Below are positions 7,542-16,478 of a stretch of 21,508 nt of DNA, in pieces; within the stretch, counting starts at the first letter, position 1, and every line of letters starts with the position of its first letter. The notes beneath the pieces were generated by a model, which was given only the letters and a program-made list of their open reading frames with translations, searched no databases and had not been told where the DNA came from. This DNA is from an uncultured Lachnospiraceae bacterium (GTDB taxonomy: Bacteria; Bacillota_A; Clostridia; Lachnospirales; Lachnospiraceae). The translations under genes and the position numbers were made by a program. The stretch is taken from NCBI GenBank assembly GCA_947178085.1, contig CAMWWS010000007.1:1-21508 (forward strand), in the 5' to 3' direction.

Positions 7542-8570
7542 TTATCCTTGCAGTTTCTTTCTCCATCTTCTATATGCCCATAGAAGTTTATAATACAGTA
7601 TGAAAAAGAGCGTTGAACGCTGCTGCATCCTTATCAGTTTTTTCTCTTCCTCATGAGTCCTCTCATTATAATAGGGGTTCTTCTCAAAATCCGGAAAAGT
7701 CTGTTTCATTTCATTTCCCATTGCTTTTATGAAACCATACCTCGTTTTATCCACCCCGGACATATACGAAAACAATGTATTAATATAAAACAGAAGCGTG
7801 AAACTATATTCTAACTCCTGTTTATAATCATCAAAATAGTTATGCCTTCTGGCTTCATCCAGCATTATCCTGCCTGCAGTCATACGGTCCTCACAACGTT
7901 CCTGCGTAATTGTATGAACAGTGGAAACATCATGCTGATAGTAATAATACATCGGTTCTTCTATATATTCAAAATGCTTAGCAAGCACAACATAGGAATT
8001 TCCGACCGCATTATCCTCGTAGAAAATATTCTCCGGGAACCAAAGTTCATTCTCCATGATCATTGAACGGCGGAAGATTTTAACCACAAGACTGCCGCCA
8101 TCCAAAATAAGACTGCGTCGTTTTTCAACGTTCAGAATTCCGCTTTGGCTGCTTTTATTGTTCGGTACTACCTTTCCAACCTTCATAGAATGCTCATCAG
8201 TCAGGCAGTAATCACAGCCTGCCAGATCCGCTCCGGTGTCCTCTGCCCTCTTAATCAGACGCTCATACATATCCGGAGTTATCCAGTCATCGCTGTCAAT
8301 GAAACCTATCCATTCGCCCTTTGCCATTTTAAGTCCGATGTTTTTCGCTCCACCCTGATGCTTGTTTACATCGGAGTGTACAGCATGAAATTTACCGCGG
8401 AAACGGTTTTCGTAATCCTTCAGCAAAGCAAATGAATCGTCCGTAGAGCAGTCATCCACCGCAATTATCTCATAGTCCTCCATTGTCTGGTTTACCAGAG
8501 AATTCAGACAGTATTCAAGTTTACCATCCGAGACCATATTATATACTGGCACAATGATACTAAGCTTCAT
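7542..8570 (-). CDS. Family 2 glycosyltransferase
   Basis: Encodes 342 residues. The GT-A fold shows SIIVPVYN at residues 4-11, the nucleotide-binding VDDCSTDDS (about 39-47), the FIDSDDW motif with its DxD aspartates, and an acidic EDNAVG segment likely to hold the catalytic base. A basic, aromatic C-terminal tail (FFILYYKLLWAYRRWRKK) may anchor it to the inner face of the membrane. It would transfer one sugar onto the lipid-linked repeat unit; donor and acceptor cannot be read from the sequence. It starts 6 bp after the upstream membrane-protein gene with GAGGG as ribosome binding site. It lies between pseC and the pseG fusion, so it is co-transcribed with Pse synthesis. Confidence 0.9.
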   Translation of the reverse strand: MKLSIIVPVYNMVSDGKLEYCLNSLVNQTMEDYEIIAVDDCSTDDSFALLKDYENRFRGKFHAVHSDVNKHQGGAKNIGLKMAKGEWIGFIDSDDWITPDMYERLIKRAEDTGADLAGCDYCLTDEHSMKVGKVVPNNKSSQSGILNVEKRRSLILDGGSLVVKIFRRSMIMENELWFPENIFYEDNAVGNSYVVLAKHFEYIEEPMYYYYQHDVSTVHTITQERCEDRMTAGRIMLDEARRHNYFDDYKQELEYSFTLLFYINTLFSYMSGVDKTRYGFIKAMGNEMKQTFPDFEKNPYYNERTHEEEKKLIRMQQRSTLFFILYYKLLWAYRRWRKKLQG

Positions 8571-8576
8571 AATAGT

Positions 8577-10793
8577 CTACCCTCTTTGGTGACAGCGCTT
8601 GCGCCAAAACATATACGCAATCCCTGCAATCGTCAATGCTGAAATCACATCCGCTGCAACAAAACTCGCTACCGGACCGAACCTGATATAAACCATATGC
8701 TCTTTTCCGTCTCCCTCAGTCATGATCCGAATCCGCTGTTTACTACCTTCAATAACATCCAGTCTTTTTCCGTTTTCATCATATGCACGATAGCCATAAT
8801 AATTCAGTATAGGCAGCTCAATATAATTTCCATCTGCATCCGCAACATAAGATGTCTGCGCTTTAGTTCCCTTTTTACTATATCCGTATACTCTCACATG
8901 GCTCATATCGGAAACAACGACGTCAGTTGTTAATTCTTCATCAATAATCCCATCCTTGCGCCATTCATGCGGATAAAAAATTCCGATATTAGCTGCCATC
9001 TTACTGTCATGACCTTTGGACGCAGTCGCCGTAACATCATCATATGGCATATGCGTATTATCTGCCGGAACTGATATAATCGTAAGTAAATTCAACCCGA
9101 TAAGCAGAGCAAATATAAGATTTTTGTATGGCTTCAGTATCTCTGATTCTGACAGCCTCAGGCTGCCGACAAACAGGAAACAGGCTCCGGCAGGACCTAA
9201 AAATCTCCACGGGAACTGAATCATAGTCAGAATTGACCTTAAAAAATCATTCTTACACATCTCAATACCCGGGAAATAGCCTGTCATCATATATATCAGG
9301 ACAAATCCCATCACCAACAGATAATTAAGATATTTATCGAGATTTGGTTTATTACCTTTCTTTTCACATACCAGATAAAGAACTCCCATTCCTGCACAAC
9401 CAAGCAGTGGTAATCCCAAAGAAAAATATTGTTTATTATAAAGACTGATAGTCTGTGTCAGGAATGAAGGATTAACCGACTGCTCAAAAAATCCACTCCA
9501 TCTCAGTATATTCGTATTAAGATTTCCGTTTAAATAATATTGCAAAAAAGGAACCAAAAACCAGAGATTCAATAAAATTGTAATTCCCGCTGCCTTGCCG
9601 ATTTCCACATACCGTTTTTCCTTCCATATATTCACAACAAAGACAAGCGCAGTGACTATGCAAAATCCGGCTGCAATCGCGATGCTTAAAATATGGCTCT
9701 GTAGTATCCCGCTGAATCCAAGCACAAGGTAATACCATTTCTTCCTGTCTCCAAGCATAACATGATAAAGCCCCGCTATTAAAAGAGGCCAGAACGTAAG
9801 CGCCAGGGTTTCTCCTAAATCACCGCGTGAAAAAATATTCGTAAACCTATATGGCATTAGCGTATATAAGACTACTGCCAGAATTATTGTCCTTCTTGAT
9901 TTCGACATTGATTTGGCAGCAAAATAAGCGCATACTGCCGAACCAAGATTTGCCAGAAAAACAACTGATTTATAAGATAGTGCTATAGACACCCTGCATA
10001 TTCGCAAAAACGCTCCTATGTATAGAAAAAGATAGGGATACATGGCGTTCAGATATCCGTTTCCCTTAAGCGCATCAGGCATGATAATGACGGGAACCTG
10101 ACCGTCCAGAATTCCGTCCTTAATTCCTTCCATACGCGCCAAATGATAGCACAAATCATCCCCATTAAAAAGATAAGTTGAGAACATTGGAGATGTAGCA
10201 AGCAAGGCAACACCCAGAATAATACATGTATCTACCAGCTTATCCTGTGGAATCGGATTCTCCAGATGTCTCTTATACAGAAAATATCCTGCCAGATTCA
10301 ACAACAGAAACAATACAATAAAGAAATACGTATCTGTATAAAACAGCGTTCGCGGCGTCATATAAACTTTCTGTATGATAAAAGAGCCTTTACCCGAGTA
10401 ATTAAACCGTACAGACAACTGTTTTGCATCCTTAGCCAAAGTAAAATCCACAGTAAATTCATTCTGCTCCGGCTCCAAAGTCCAGCCGGCAATTTTACTT
10501 CCCATTTCCCACAACTCTACCACATTTCCGGTATCGTCTGTTTCATATTTAAAGTCAATCGTATATGTTCCACGATTCATTACAAGCTGCGGTGTACTGG
10601 CAACAATTCCCGTCCTGGCAACCGCTTCCCTGATAACCAATGCATAATCAGAATCCAACACACCCACAGAATACTGGAGTTCAGAACCTGTATACGCAAG
10701 CGGATTGTCGCCCTCATTTCCAAGCCACAAAAAAAAGACGATACAGCATATGCTAATCAGATATATGACTGTTGATTTTGTTGTCATCTTCAT
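8577..10793 (-). CDS. Large polytopic membrane protein with YfhO/PTPS-related-like architecture
   Basis: Encodes 738 residues. A membrane helix (about 7-24) precedes a beta-rich extracytoplasmic domain (about 30-145). About ten further hydrophobic segments follow, then a second soluble extracytoplasmic domain (about 570-700) and a final helix before a basic tail. NGDDLCYHLARMEG (210-223) and PYRFTNIFSRGDLGE resemble motifs of the membrane family often labelled 6-pyruvoyl-tetrahydropterin-synthase-related or YfhO-like. That label does not imply pterin chemistry. The conserved acidic residues in the first loop suggest a GT-C-type, lipid-linked sugar transferase. The substrate is unknown. AAGG lies 9 nt before the start. 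Being between pseC and a GT2 gene ties it to this polysaccharide. Confidence 0.82.
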   Translation of the reverse strand: MKMTTKSTVIYLISICCIVFFLWLGNEGDNPLAYTGSELQYSVGVLDSDYALVIREAVARTGIVASTPQLVMNRGTYTIDFKYETDDTGNVVELWEMGSKIAGWTLEPEQNEFTVDFTLAKDAKQLSVRFNYSGKGSFIIQKVYMTPRTLFYTDTYFFIVLFLLLNLAGYFLYKRHLENPIPQDKLVDTCIILGVALLATSPMFSTYLFNGDDLCYHLARMEGIKDGILDGQVPVIIMPDALKGNGYLNAMYPYLFLYIGAFLRICRVSIALSYKSVVFLANLGSAVCAYFAAKSMSKSRRTIILAVVLYTLMPYRFTNIFSRGDLGETLALTFWPLLIAGLYHVMLGDRKKWYYLVLGFSGILQSHILSIAIAAGFCIVTALVFVVNIWKEKRYVEIGKAAGITILLNLWFLVPFLQYYLNGNLNTNILRWSGFFEQSVNPSFLTQTISLYNKQYFSLGLPLLGCAGMGVLYLVCEKKGNKPNLDKYLNYLLVMGFVLIYMMTGYFPGIEMCKNDFLRSILTMIQFPWRFLGPAGACFLFVGSLRLSESEILKPYKNLIFALLIGLNLLTIISVPADNTHMPYDDVTATASKGHDSKMAANIGIFYPHEWRKDGIIDEELTTDVVVSDMSHVRVYGYSKKGTKAQTSYVADADGNYIELPILNYYGYRAYDENGKRLDVIEGSKQRIRIMTEGDGKEHMVYIRFGPVASFVAADVISALTIAGIAYMFWRKRCHQRG

Positions 10794-10813
10794 GCTCTGT
10801 CGCCTTCCTCCCG

Positions 10814-12007
10814 TTATTTAGAATAATATGTTGCTATTTTGCTGACTGCCGCTATGACGCTCTCCACATCCTCATCTGTCATGGCAAAATATAACGGCAG
10901 ACTAATAATTTCTTCATAAAGTTTCTCAGCGTTCGGACAGATTCCCTTCTTATATCCCAGTTTTTCATAGTATGGGAAATAATAGGTAGGAATATAATGC
11001 ACATTACAGCATACATTCTCTGCTTCCAGAGCTTCAAAAAATTTCTTTCTGTCTATGGAAAATTTCTCCGGCTTCAAACGCAGGATGTATAGGTGTCTGG
11101 TCGTATCGGATTCTGCAATTTCCTTCTGTACGAAAATACCTGGCAGCTTAGAAAACGCTTCATTATATCTTGCAACGATTTCTTTTCTCCGCTTACTGAA
11201 CATGTCCAGTTTATCAAGCTGACTTATGATAAGCGCCGCCTGCATATCAGTCATACGATAATTATATCCCAGCGCAATCTGTTCATAATACCATGGACCG
11301 TCGGATGGATGCTCTAAAAGCGATTCATCACGCGTAATGCCATGAGCGCGATACAATAAGAGCTTCTGATAATACTTCTCATCATTTGTCAGTACAGCTC
11401 CGCCCTCGCCGCCTGTTACCGTCTTGACCGGATGAAAACTGAGAGTTGTCATATCCGCAATAGAACCGTTCGGTCTGCCCTTATACTTTGTTCCTATTAC
11501 ATGGGCGCCGTCTTCTATTAATACCATATTATTATCCCGGCAGAGCTGCATAATTGGCTCCAATTCCACCGACTGTCCGGTGAAATCGACTGCCACTACA
11601 GCCTTGCTTTTTTCAGTCACACACTTTGCCACTGAATCCGGATCTATATTGTAGGTCTCCGGATTGATATCTGCAAAGACAGGACGTGCTCCACAGTACA
11701 ATGCGCAGTTGGCTGATGCTGCAAAAGTAATCGGGGTTGTAATGACTTCATCGCCTTCGCTCACTCCTGCTGCCAGACAGGCAATATGAAGCGCCGCCGT
11801 ACCATTACTGCACGCAACCGCATATTTTGCCCCCGTAATATTGCAGAGCTTTTGCTCCAACTCAGTAATCTTAGGACCGCAAGTCAGATAGTCGCTCTTC
11901 ATGACATCCACTACTGCCTGTATATCTGCTTCGTCTATATATTGATGTCCATAATATATTTTACTTTTCCTGACCGGTTCTCCACCCTCTATTGCCGGTT
12001 TTTCCAT
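10814..12007 (-). CDS. pseC: UDP-4-amino-4,6-dideoxy-N-acetyl-L-altrosamine aminotransferase
   Basis: Encodes 397 residues from ATG 12007. It is a PLP enzyme that transfers an amino group to C4 of the PseB product. The start contains KPAIEGGEPVR, typical of the DegT/PseC family. SNGTAALH binds PLP phosphate, IEDGAH supplies the ring-nitrogen aspartate, and SFHPVKTVTGGEGG carries the Schiff-base lysine (K195). YNYRMTDMQAAL and HYIPTYYFPYY are further family motifs. An in-frame ATG at 12016 exists, but AGAAAGG (12024-12018) is 1 nt from it and 10 nt from 12007, so 12007 is preferred. The gene follows pseB by about 17 bp. Length and motifs look complete. Confidence 0.94.
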   Translation of the reverse strand: MEKPAIEGGEPVRKSKIYYGHQYIDEADIQAVVDVMKSDYLTCGPKITELEQKLCNITGAKYAVACSNGTAALHIACLAAGVSEGDEVITTPITFAASANCALYCGARPVFADINPETYNIDPDSVAKCVTEKSKAVVAVDFTGQSVELEPIMQLCRDNNMVLIEDGAHVIGTKYKGRPNGSIADMTTLSFHPVKTVTGGEGGAVLTNDEKYYQKLLLYRAHGITRDESLLEHPSDGPWYYEQIALGYNYRMTDMQAALIISQLDKLDMFSKRRKEIVARYNEAFSKLPGIFVQKEIAESDTTRHLYILRLKPEKFSIDRKKFFEALEAENVCCNVHYIPTYYFPYYEKLGYKKGICPNAEKLYEEIISLPLYFAMTDEDVESVIAAVSKIATYYSK

Positions 12008-12024
12008 ATAAATCATACCTTTCT

Positions 12025-13020
12025 TTATTTCTCTAAATTAATGTCATTAAGCAGTACTCTAATATCCTCTACCGACAGCCATTCCGTATTTCTGTCGGAA
12101 CTGTACTCAAAACCTTCCTCAACTTTCTTTCCGCTCAAATCAGGTTTCTGTTTACTATTCCATGTCATCTGCGGATATACAATGTAATGTTTATCATACT
12201 CATAGGTAGTCATAGAGTCTTCTTTAGTTACCATAATTTCATGCAGTTTCTCGCCAGGACGTATTCCTATTTCCTTCAATTTACAACCGGGCAGCATTGC
12301 CTCTGCTAAGTCAGTTACTTTAAATGAGGGAATCTTACTAATAAATGTTTCTCCACCTTTAGCCTCTGCAAGCGCTTTAATAACAAGCTCTATACCCTGC
12401 GTCAGACTAATCCAGAAACGTGTCATTCTTAAATCGGTAATCGGAAGTTCGGTTCCCCCCTCCTTGATTATATTGTTAAAAAGAGGAATAATCGAGCCAC
12501 GGCTTCCTGCCACATTCCCATAACGTACTATCGAAAAATTAACATCCTTATTTCCTACATAGGCATTGGCAGCCACAAAAAGCTTATCGGACACAAGCTT
12601 CGTACCACCATATAAATTTACCGGTTCAACCGCCTTATCTGTTGACAGTGCCACTACCTTGCGTATGCCACAGTCAAGCGCAGCATCAATCACATTCATT
12701 GCTCCGTGAATGTTGGTCTTAATTGCTTCGTTAGGATTATATTCACAAGCCGGAACCTGTTTTAATGCCGCAGCATGTATGATGTAATCAACTCCATCGC
12801 AAGCTCTTTTAAGTCGTTCAAGATCCCTTACATCCCCGATAAAAAAGCGGAGCTTTTCTGCATACTCCTTGAACTCATCAGCCATAAGCCACTGCTTAAA
12901 TTCGTCTCTGGAATATATAATAATCTTCTTTGGCTCATAATGTTTAAACACATATCTGGTAAAGCTTTTTCCAAAAGAGCCTGTCCCTCCGGTAATTAAA
13001 ATAGTCTTGTCTTTTAACAT
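12025..13020 (-). CDS. pseB: UDP-GlcNAc 4,6-dehydratase (inverting)
   Basis: Encodes 331 residues, the usual length of soluble PseB/FlaA1. It is an NADP-dependent modified short-chain dehydrogenase that converts UDP-GlcNAc to the 4-keto-6-deoxy-L-arabino sugar, the first Pse step. The nucleotide-binding GGTGSFG is at 11-17. The dehydratase residues D128 and K129 lie in STDKAVEP, and Y137 and K141 in LYGGTK. TRFWIS and RPGEKLHE are family signatures. It lacks the N-terminal membrane domain of the larger Wbp/CapD-like enzymes. AAAGGAG is 7 nt before the ATG, and a strong promoter lies at 13093-13121. It is therefore the first gene of the Pse operon. Confidence 0.96.
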   Translation of the reverse strand: MLKDKTILITGGTGSFGKSFTRYVFKHYEPKKIIIYSRDEFKQWLMADEFKEYAEKLRFFIGDVRDLERLKRACDGVDYIIHAAALKQVPACEYNPNEAIKTNIHGAMNVIDAALDCGIRKVVALSTDKAVEPVNLYGGTKLVSDKLFVAANAYVGNKDVNFSIVRYGNVAGSRGSIIPLFNNIIKEGGTELPITDLRMTRFWISLTQGIELVIKALAEAKGGETFISKIPSFKVTDLAEAMLPGCKLKEIGIRPGEKLHEIMVTKEDSMTTYEYDKHYIVYPQMTWNSKQKPDLSGKKVEEGFEYSSDRNTEWLSVEDIRVLLNDINLEK

Positions 13021-13042
13021 AAATTTTCTCCTTTATCTATGT

Positions 13043-13083
13043 CGGCGAAGGTTGTAACTACGCATTTTGCCGCCGTTATTACA
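13043..13083 (-). promoter_or_regulatory. Possible structured leader of pseB (interleaved inverted repeats)
   Basis: In the predicted leader RNA, UGUAAU (13083-13078) can pair with GUUACA (13058-13053), using one G-U pair. CGGCG (13075-13071) can pair with CGCCG (13047-13043). The order 1-2-1'-2' is that of an H-type pseudoknot, ending about 8 nt before the AAAGGAG ribosome binding site. No known riboswitch class is recognised, and short stems like these can arise by chance. Confidence 0.22.
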
Positions 13084-13092
13084 TTGAACTTT

Positions 13093-13121
13093 AGTATAGC
13101 ATAGGTATTTTTTGTTTTCAA
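13093..13121 (-). promoter_or_regulatory. Sigma-A-type promoter for the pseudaminic acid operon
   Basis: On the minus strand the -35 is TTGAAA (13121-13116), the spacer is exactly 17 bp, and the -10 is TATACT (13098-13093) preceded by TGC, an extended -10. The -35 lies 7 bp after the acyltransferase stop codon. Transcription would begin near 13086, leaving a leader of about 66 nt before pseB. This is the best promoter in the window. Confidence 0.75.
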
Positions 13122-13128
13122 TATCAGG

Positions 13129-14244
13129 TCAGTTTCCATTCCATAGTTTTTCCAGTTTCATATCTATTTTTTCACATAATTCATGCAATCTCTTATTTCT
13201 GTCTATCGACCTGAAAATCAGCCGTCGTACCAGCTCAATAGCTGAACATACTGCATATACTCCTACGACAGTCAACACGATTTTAGGCAGCATATGCCAC
13301 TGGTACATCCACGACCATGGCTTTAGACCTTGCCATAATGCTATTCGTATGTAGTAATGCTCATGAATTAAATATACGCCAATAGCAGTCGAACCCATTA
13401 AAAGTATCAAATCCGCAAGTCGTCCCGGTCGTATCTTTATCCCCAAAAAACCAACAAACAAACATACCGCCGCAGCTGTAGCCAGCATTGAATTATACTG
13501 ATAAAATACACTGTAGCCCCAAAGCAGATCATCTAAAACCCCAGTCTTTACAAGAGGCGTAGACAGCAGTGCCACAATTACCACACGGCTTATAGGAATA
13601 AGAAGTTCAAATATCACCCCTGCCGCAAGCCATTTTCCATAATGTCCCTGTCCGACATCATAAATCCTGATATAAGCGCCAAACAGATACATGACTAAAA
13701 ACCATGAAATGCTTATGCCTCCTGCTATATTCATTCCTGAAGTATAATAGAAAATATTGGTCCACACTGAAAATAGAACAAAGCAAAGAACCAGTACGCA
13801 CTGATGCTTCCTTTTTGAAAGGCTTTTGATAAAATGGTTTAACAGTGGTGATAAAACATACATCCCAACATACATGGTAATGAACCAATAAAAATCCGAA
13901 ATAACAGGGGTCAGAGATCTTACCATATATTCCAGATCTCTCTCTCCTCTCCCGCTTATCCAAAAATACAAGGTAATCACCATCGCGTAAAACCAGACCT
14001 GCATCCACAGCTTCAGCAGTCTCCAGGAGGAAAATCGTGATTCCACCAAAAAATAGCTACTGATAAGAATATATATGTTAATTGTCGGAATACCCAGTCC
14101 CATTAATCCCCATGCAATATTATAGGACACAGTTCCGCCCTCAGCTAAATCAATCATACCACCATGATTAACCAGATGCATTGCTACTATCATAACCATA
14201 GCAATCACACGCAGCAGCTCCAGGTTTGCATTTCGTTTTTTCAT
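13129..14244 (-). CDS. Acyltransferase-3 family membrane O-acyltransferase
   Basis: Encodes 371 residues, the typical size of a single-domain acyltransferase 3 (OafA/NolL type), with about ten membrane segments. The signature R12 and H23 occur in LELLRVIAMVMIVAMH, the expected pattern of helix 1. DFYWFITMYVGMYVLSPLLN and GVYLIHEHYY match later conserved helices. Such enzymes usually O-acetylate surface sugars, using cytoplasmic acetyl-CoA and acting on the polymer or lipid-linked unit. It closes the assembly block; AAGGAG lies 6 nt before the start. The acylated sugar cannot be identified. It could in principle add acetyl groups to pseudaminic acid, but it is not an obvious substitute for the soluble PseH. 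Confidence 0.9.
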   Translation of the reverse strand: MKKRNANLELLRVIAMVMIVAMHLVNHGGMIDLAEGGTVSYNIAWGLMGLGIPTINIYILISSYFLVESRFSSWRLLKLWMQVWFYAMVITLYFWISGRGERDLEYMVRSLTPVISDFYWFITMYVGMYVLSPLLNHFIKSLSKRKHQCVLVLCFVLFSVWTNIFYYTSGMNIAGGISISWFLVMYLFGAYIRIYDVGQGHYGKWLAAGVIFELLIPISRVVIVALLSTPLVKTGVLDDLLWGYSVFYQYNSMLATAAAVCLFVGFLGIKIRPGRLADLILLMGSTAIGVYLIHEHYYIRIALWQGLKPWSWMYQWHMLPKIVLTVVGVYAVCSAIELVRRLIFRSIDRNKRLHELCEKIDMKLEKLWNGN

Positions 14245-14269
14245 CTTTTTCTCCTTGGTGTATATTTTA

Positions 14270-15265
14270 TTATTTTTCTCTTGATATCATAATCTTTCTG
14301 TGTACTTTCCGTACAGTCTTCGGTGCTACTGTAAGCAGCATAAGATAGGCTCTATTTTTTGCAGTTAAATATCGATTAAATATCGTATTGCAGACATGCT
14401 TGCGAAGGTATTTTTTAACTTTCTTATAAAATACATTCTTTCTATTCATCTGCGGAATCGGAATATGCAGCATATAATCCAGTCTTTGAAATAAATTAAA
14501 GCGGACTGCAATGGAATGCAGCGCCGGATAATCTTTATCCACAATAACTTGAATGTTGTCGGCATTTTCTATATTATCCATAAACACTCTGGAAAAACTG
14601 TTTTCAGAAGCCTTCCTCGTCGTACTGTTACTGCGGTATACCACATGATATCCCTGTTTCGGCAGGATGCCGACTCCGTCTACCTGTGAAAGCAGTTCCA
14701 CTAAAAGCTTAAAGTCCTCGTTTAATTCACCTTTCGGAAATCTATGCTTCTGCAACAGTTCACGTTTCACTATTTTCGTACAAAAAGAACAATCACCCTT
14801 ATGGAGCAGAAGCTCTTTCATAAATGTCTCCGAATCGCAGAAACATATATCCTCAGGCGGTACACATATATTCTGAAGTATATTGCCTTCTTCGTCTATT
14901 TCTTCTCTGGAAATCTGCACCATCTGAAGATTCTTCTCTATGGCAAGCCGCATCATCATCTGATACATGTCAGTATCAATATAATCATCACTGTCAACAA
15001 ATCCGATATAATCACCCACTGCATTCCTTATTCCGATATTACGCGCAGAAGATGCCCCACCGTTTTCCTTATGATAGACTCTGATTCGATTATCCAGTTT
15101 TTCCAGCTTATCGCAAAACTCTCCCGAACCATCCGTTGAACCGTCATCCACCAGAATCAATTCCAGATTCTCATATGACTGTCTCCTGATCGAATCCACA
15201 CAGCGTTCCAAATAATCTATAGTATTATATACCGGCACGATAACACTGATTTTTAATCTCTCCAT
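14270..15265 (-). CDS. Family 2 glycosyltransferase
   Basis: Encodes 331 residues. SVIVPVYNT at 8-16, LVDDGSTDGS for nucleotide binding, GASSARN, and FVDSDDYID with the DxD motif define a GT-A family 2 enzyme. NEDFKLLVEL is the likely acceptor-side acidic segment. The C-terminus is strongly basic (RKHVCNTIFNRYL to the end), consistent with membrane association. It begins one base after the GT4 stop codon upstream, so translation is probably coupled; its own ribosome binding site is poor, with AAAGG 14 nt away. It should add one sugar to the repeat unit. Donor unknown. Confidence 0.91.
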   Translation of the reverse strand: MERLKISVIVPVYNTIDYLERCVDSIRRQSYENLELILVDDGSTDGSGEFCDKLEKLDNRIRVYHKENGGASSARNIGIRNAVGDYIGFVDSDDYIDTDMYQMMMRLAIEKNLQMVQISREEIDEEGNILQNICVPPEDICFCDSETFMKELLLHKGDCSFCTKIVKRELLQKHRFPKGELNEDFKLLVELLSQVDGVGILPKQGYHVVYRSNSTTRKASENSFSRVFMDNIENADNIQVIVDKDYPALHSIAVRFNLFQRLDYMLHIPIPQMNRKNVFYKKVKKYLRKHVCNTIFNRYLTAKNRAYLMLLTVAPKTVRKVHRKIMISREK

Positions 15266-15266
15266 G

Positions 15267-16451
15267 CTATTTCATTCTGCCTTTCATCATTGCTTTATAC
15301 ATCCCTCTTGGTGAGACAGCAGGCGCCGGGCTAAGCGGTCCGCTTGAAGCAGGAACAATCCTGCCCTCTGACAGGCAGCGCGCAAATCTTAGGAATTCTT
15401 CTGCCGCATGCTCCGCGTTCCATTCTGTAACAATTGTATTATATGCTGCACGTCCCATATGCTTACGTTCTTCCCAATGCTCAAATAAATCCAGCACCAG
15501 CTTCTCCATTTCCTTATATGAACCATTCGGAAATACAAGACCATTCACGCCATGTTCTATCAGGTAAGTCGTTGCTCCTGCCTGAACGCTTGCCACTTCC
15601 ACACAGCCGCTGTTCATACCTTCATTTAAAACAGCTCCCCAGCCTTCCAGATAGTCGCTTGTGAAAAGGTGTATATGGCATTTTTCCATCACAGCCCTCA
15701 CCTTTGACGGACCGCTGTAACCATAGAATATAAATCTGTCTGAAAGTCCGGACTGCTCAACCTTACGCTTTATTTCCTGCTCCATTTCTCCGCTTCCCAA
15801 CATATGTATGTTGAAAGCATAACCTTTCTTATCAAGACATTGCGCAAGCTTTACCACATATTCCGGATGTTTCCAGTTAATAAATCTTCCCACCCAGATT
15901 AGCTGCAGCGGACCATCCTTTTTCATCGAGGTAAAAGTTTCCTCTGAATATATCCTTGTCTCCGGAAAATATCCCCACTTTAGCATCTTTCCCGGATACG
16001 CGCCAATCAGATGAAAGTCAGATGCCGTATATGCTCCGGCACATAGCATGCAGATATTTTTATTACGATACCTGATATGCGCGTTATATTTCGCAATAAG
16101 TCCTCTGGGGGAAACTGCTTTCCATTGCCCTTCCTTATATATTCTTTCACTGCTTCGTATCGTTACTTTTCCTGAGCGCAGACGCTCATCCTCAATATCT
16201 TCTCTTTCTGTCCAGCCTAACAATACCACATCACTCTCCGCAATTATTTTGCGGCACTCATATTCATCCTCATACAGACAGCGCACATAAGGAATTTTTT
16301 TCACATCCAGCCCCCAGCCCATTGCTATACGTTCTTCCTCCATAGGCATAGTCTGTACAAAGCAATAGTCAGCTCCAATCTTCTCATAAATAGCATTGGA
16401 AAAAGGAATCTGATGATGATTGATGTAATTTGACACAAAGGTTATTGTCAT
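15267..16451 (-). CDS. Family 4 glycosyltransferase
   Basis: Encodes 394 residues from ATG 16451. The start TITFVSNYINHHQIPFSNAI is the usual N-terminal strand of this GT4 subgroup. The C-terminal Rossmann domain has LIWVGRFINWKHPEYV, LGSGEMEQEI and the EX7E motif in EGWGAVLNEGMNSG. It is a retaining, metal-independent transferase acting in the cytoplasm on a lipid-linked intermediate. An in-frame ATG lies 12 bases upstream at 16463, but GGAGG falls within its first codons, 5 nt before 16451, which marks 16451 as the real start. The last 40 residues contain a proline-rich PLSPAPAVSPRG stretch followed by a basic end. It is 27 bp from the preceding GT4 gene. Confidence 0.9.
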   Translation of the reverse strand: MTITFVSNYINHHQIPFSNAIYEKIGADYCFVQTMPMEEERIAMGWGLDVKKIPYVRCLYEDEYECRKIIAESDVVLLGWTEREDIEDERLRSGKVTIRSSERIYKEGQWKAVSPRGLIAKYNAHIRYRNKNICMLCAGAYTASDFHLIGAYPGKMLKWGYFPETRIYSEETFTSMKKDGPLQLIWVGRFINWKHPEYVVKLAQCLDKKGYAFNIHMLGSGEMEQEIKRKVEQSGLSDRFIFYGYSGPSKVRAVMEKCHIHLFTSDYLEGWGAVLNEGMNSGCVEVASVQAGATTYLIEHGVNGLVFPNGSYKEMEKLVLDLFEHWEERKHMGRAAYNTIVTEWNAEHAAEEFLRFARCLSEGRIVPASSGPLSPAPAVSPRGMYKAMMKGRMK

Positions 16452-16478
16452 TACTGCCTCCATATCGAACTATAAGGT

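Noticed and set aside
10266..10775. 169-codon plus-strand open frame
   Set aside because: Antisense to the membrane-protein gene at 8577-10793; composition looks like shadow coding, with no ribosome binding site or motif noted.
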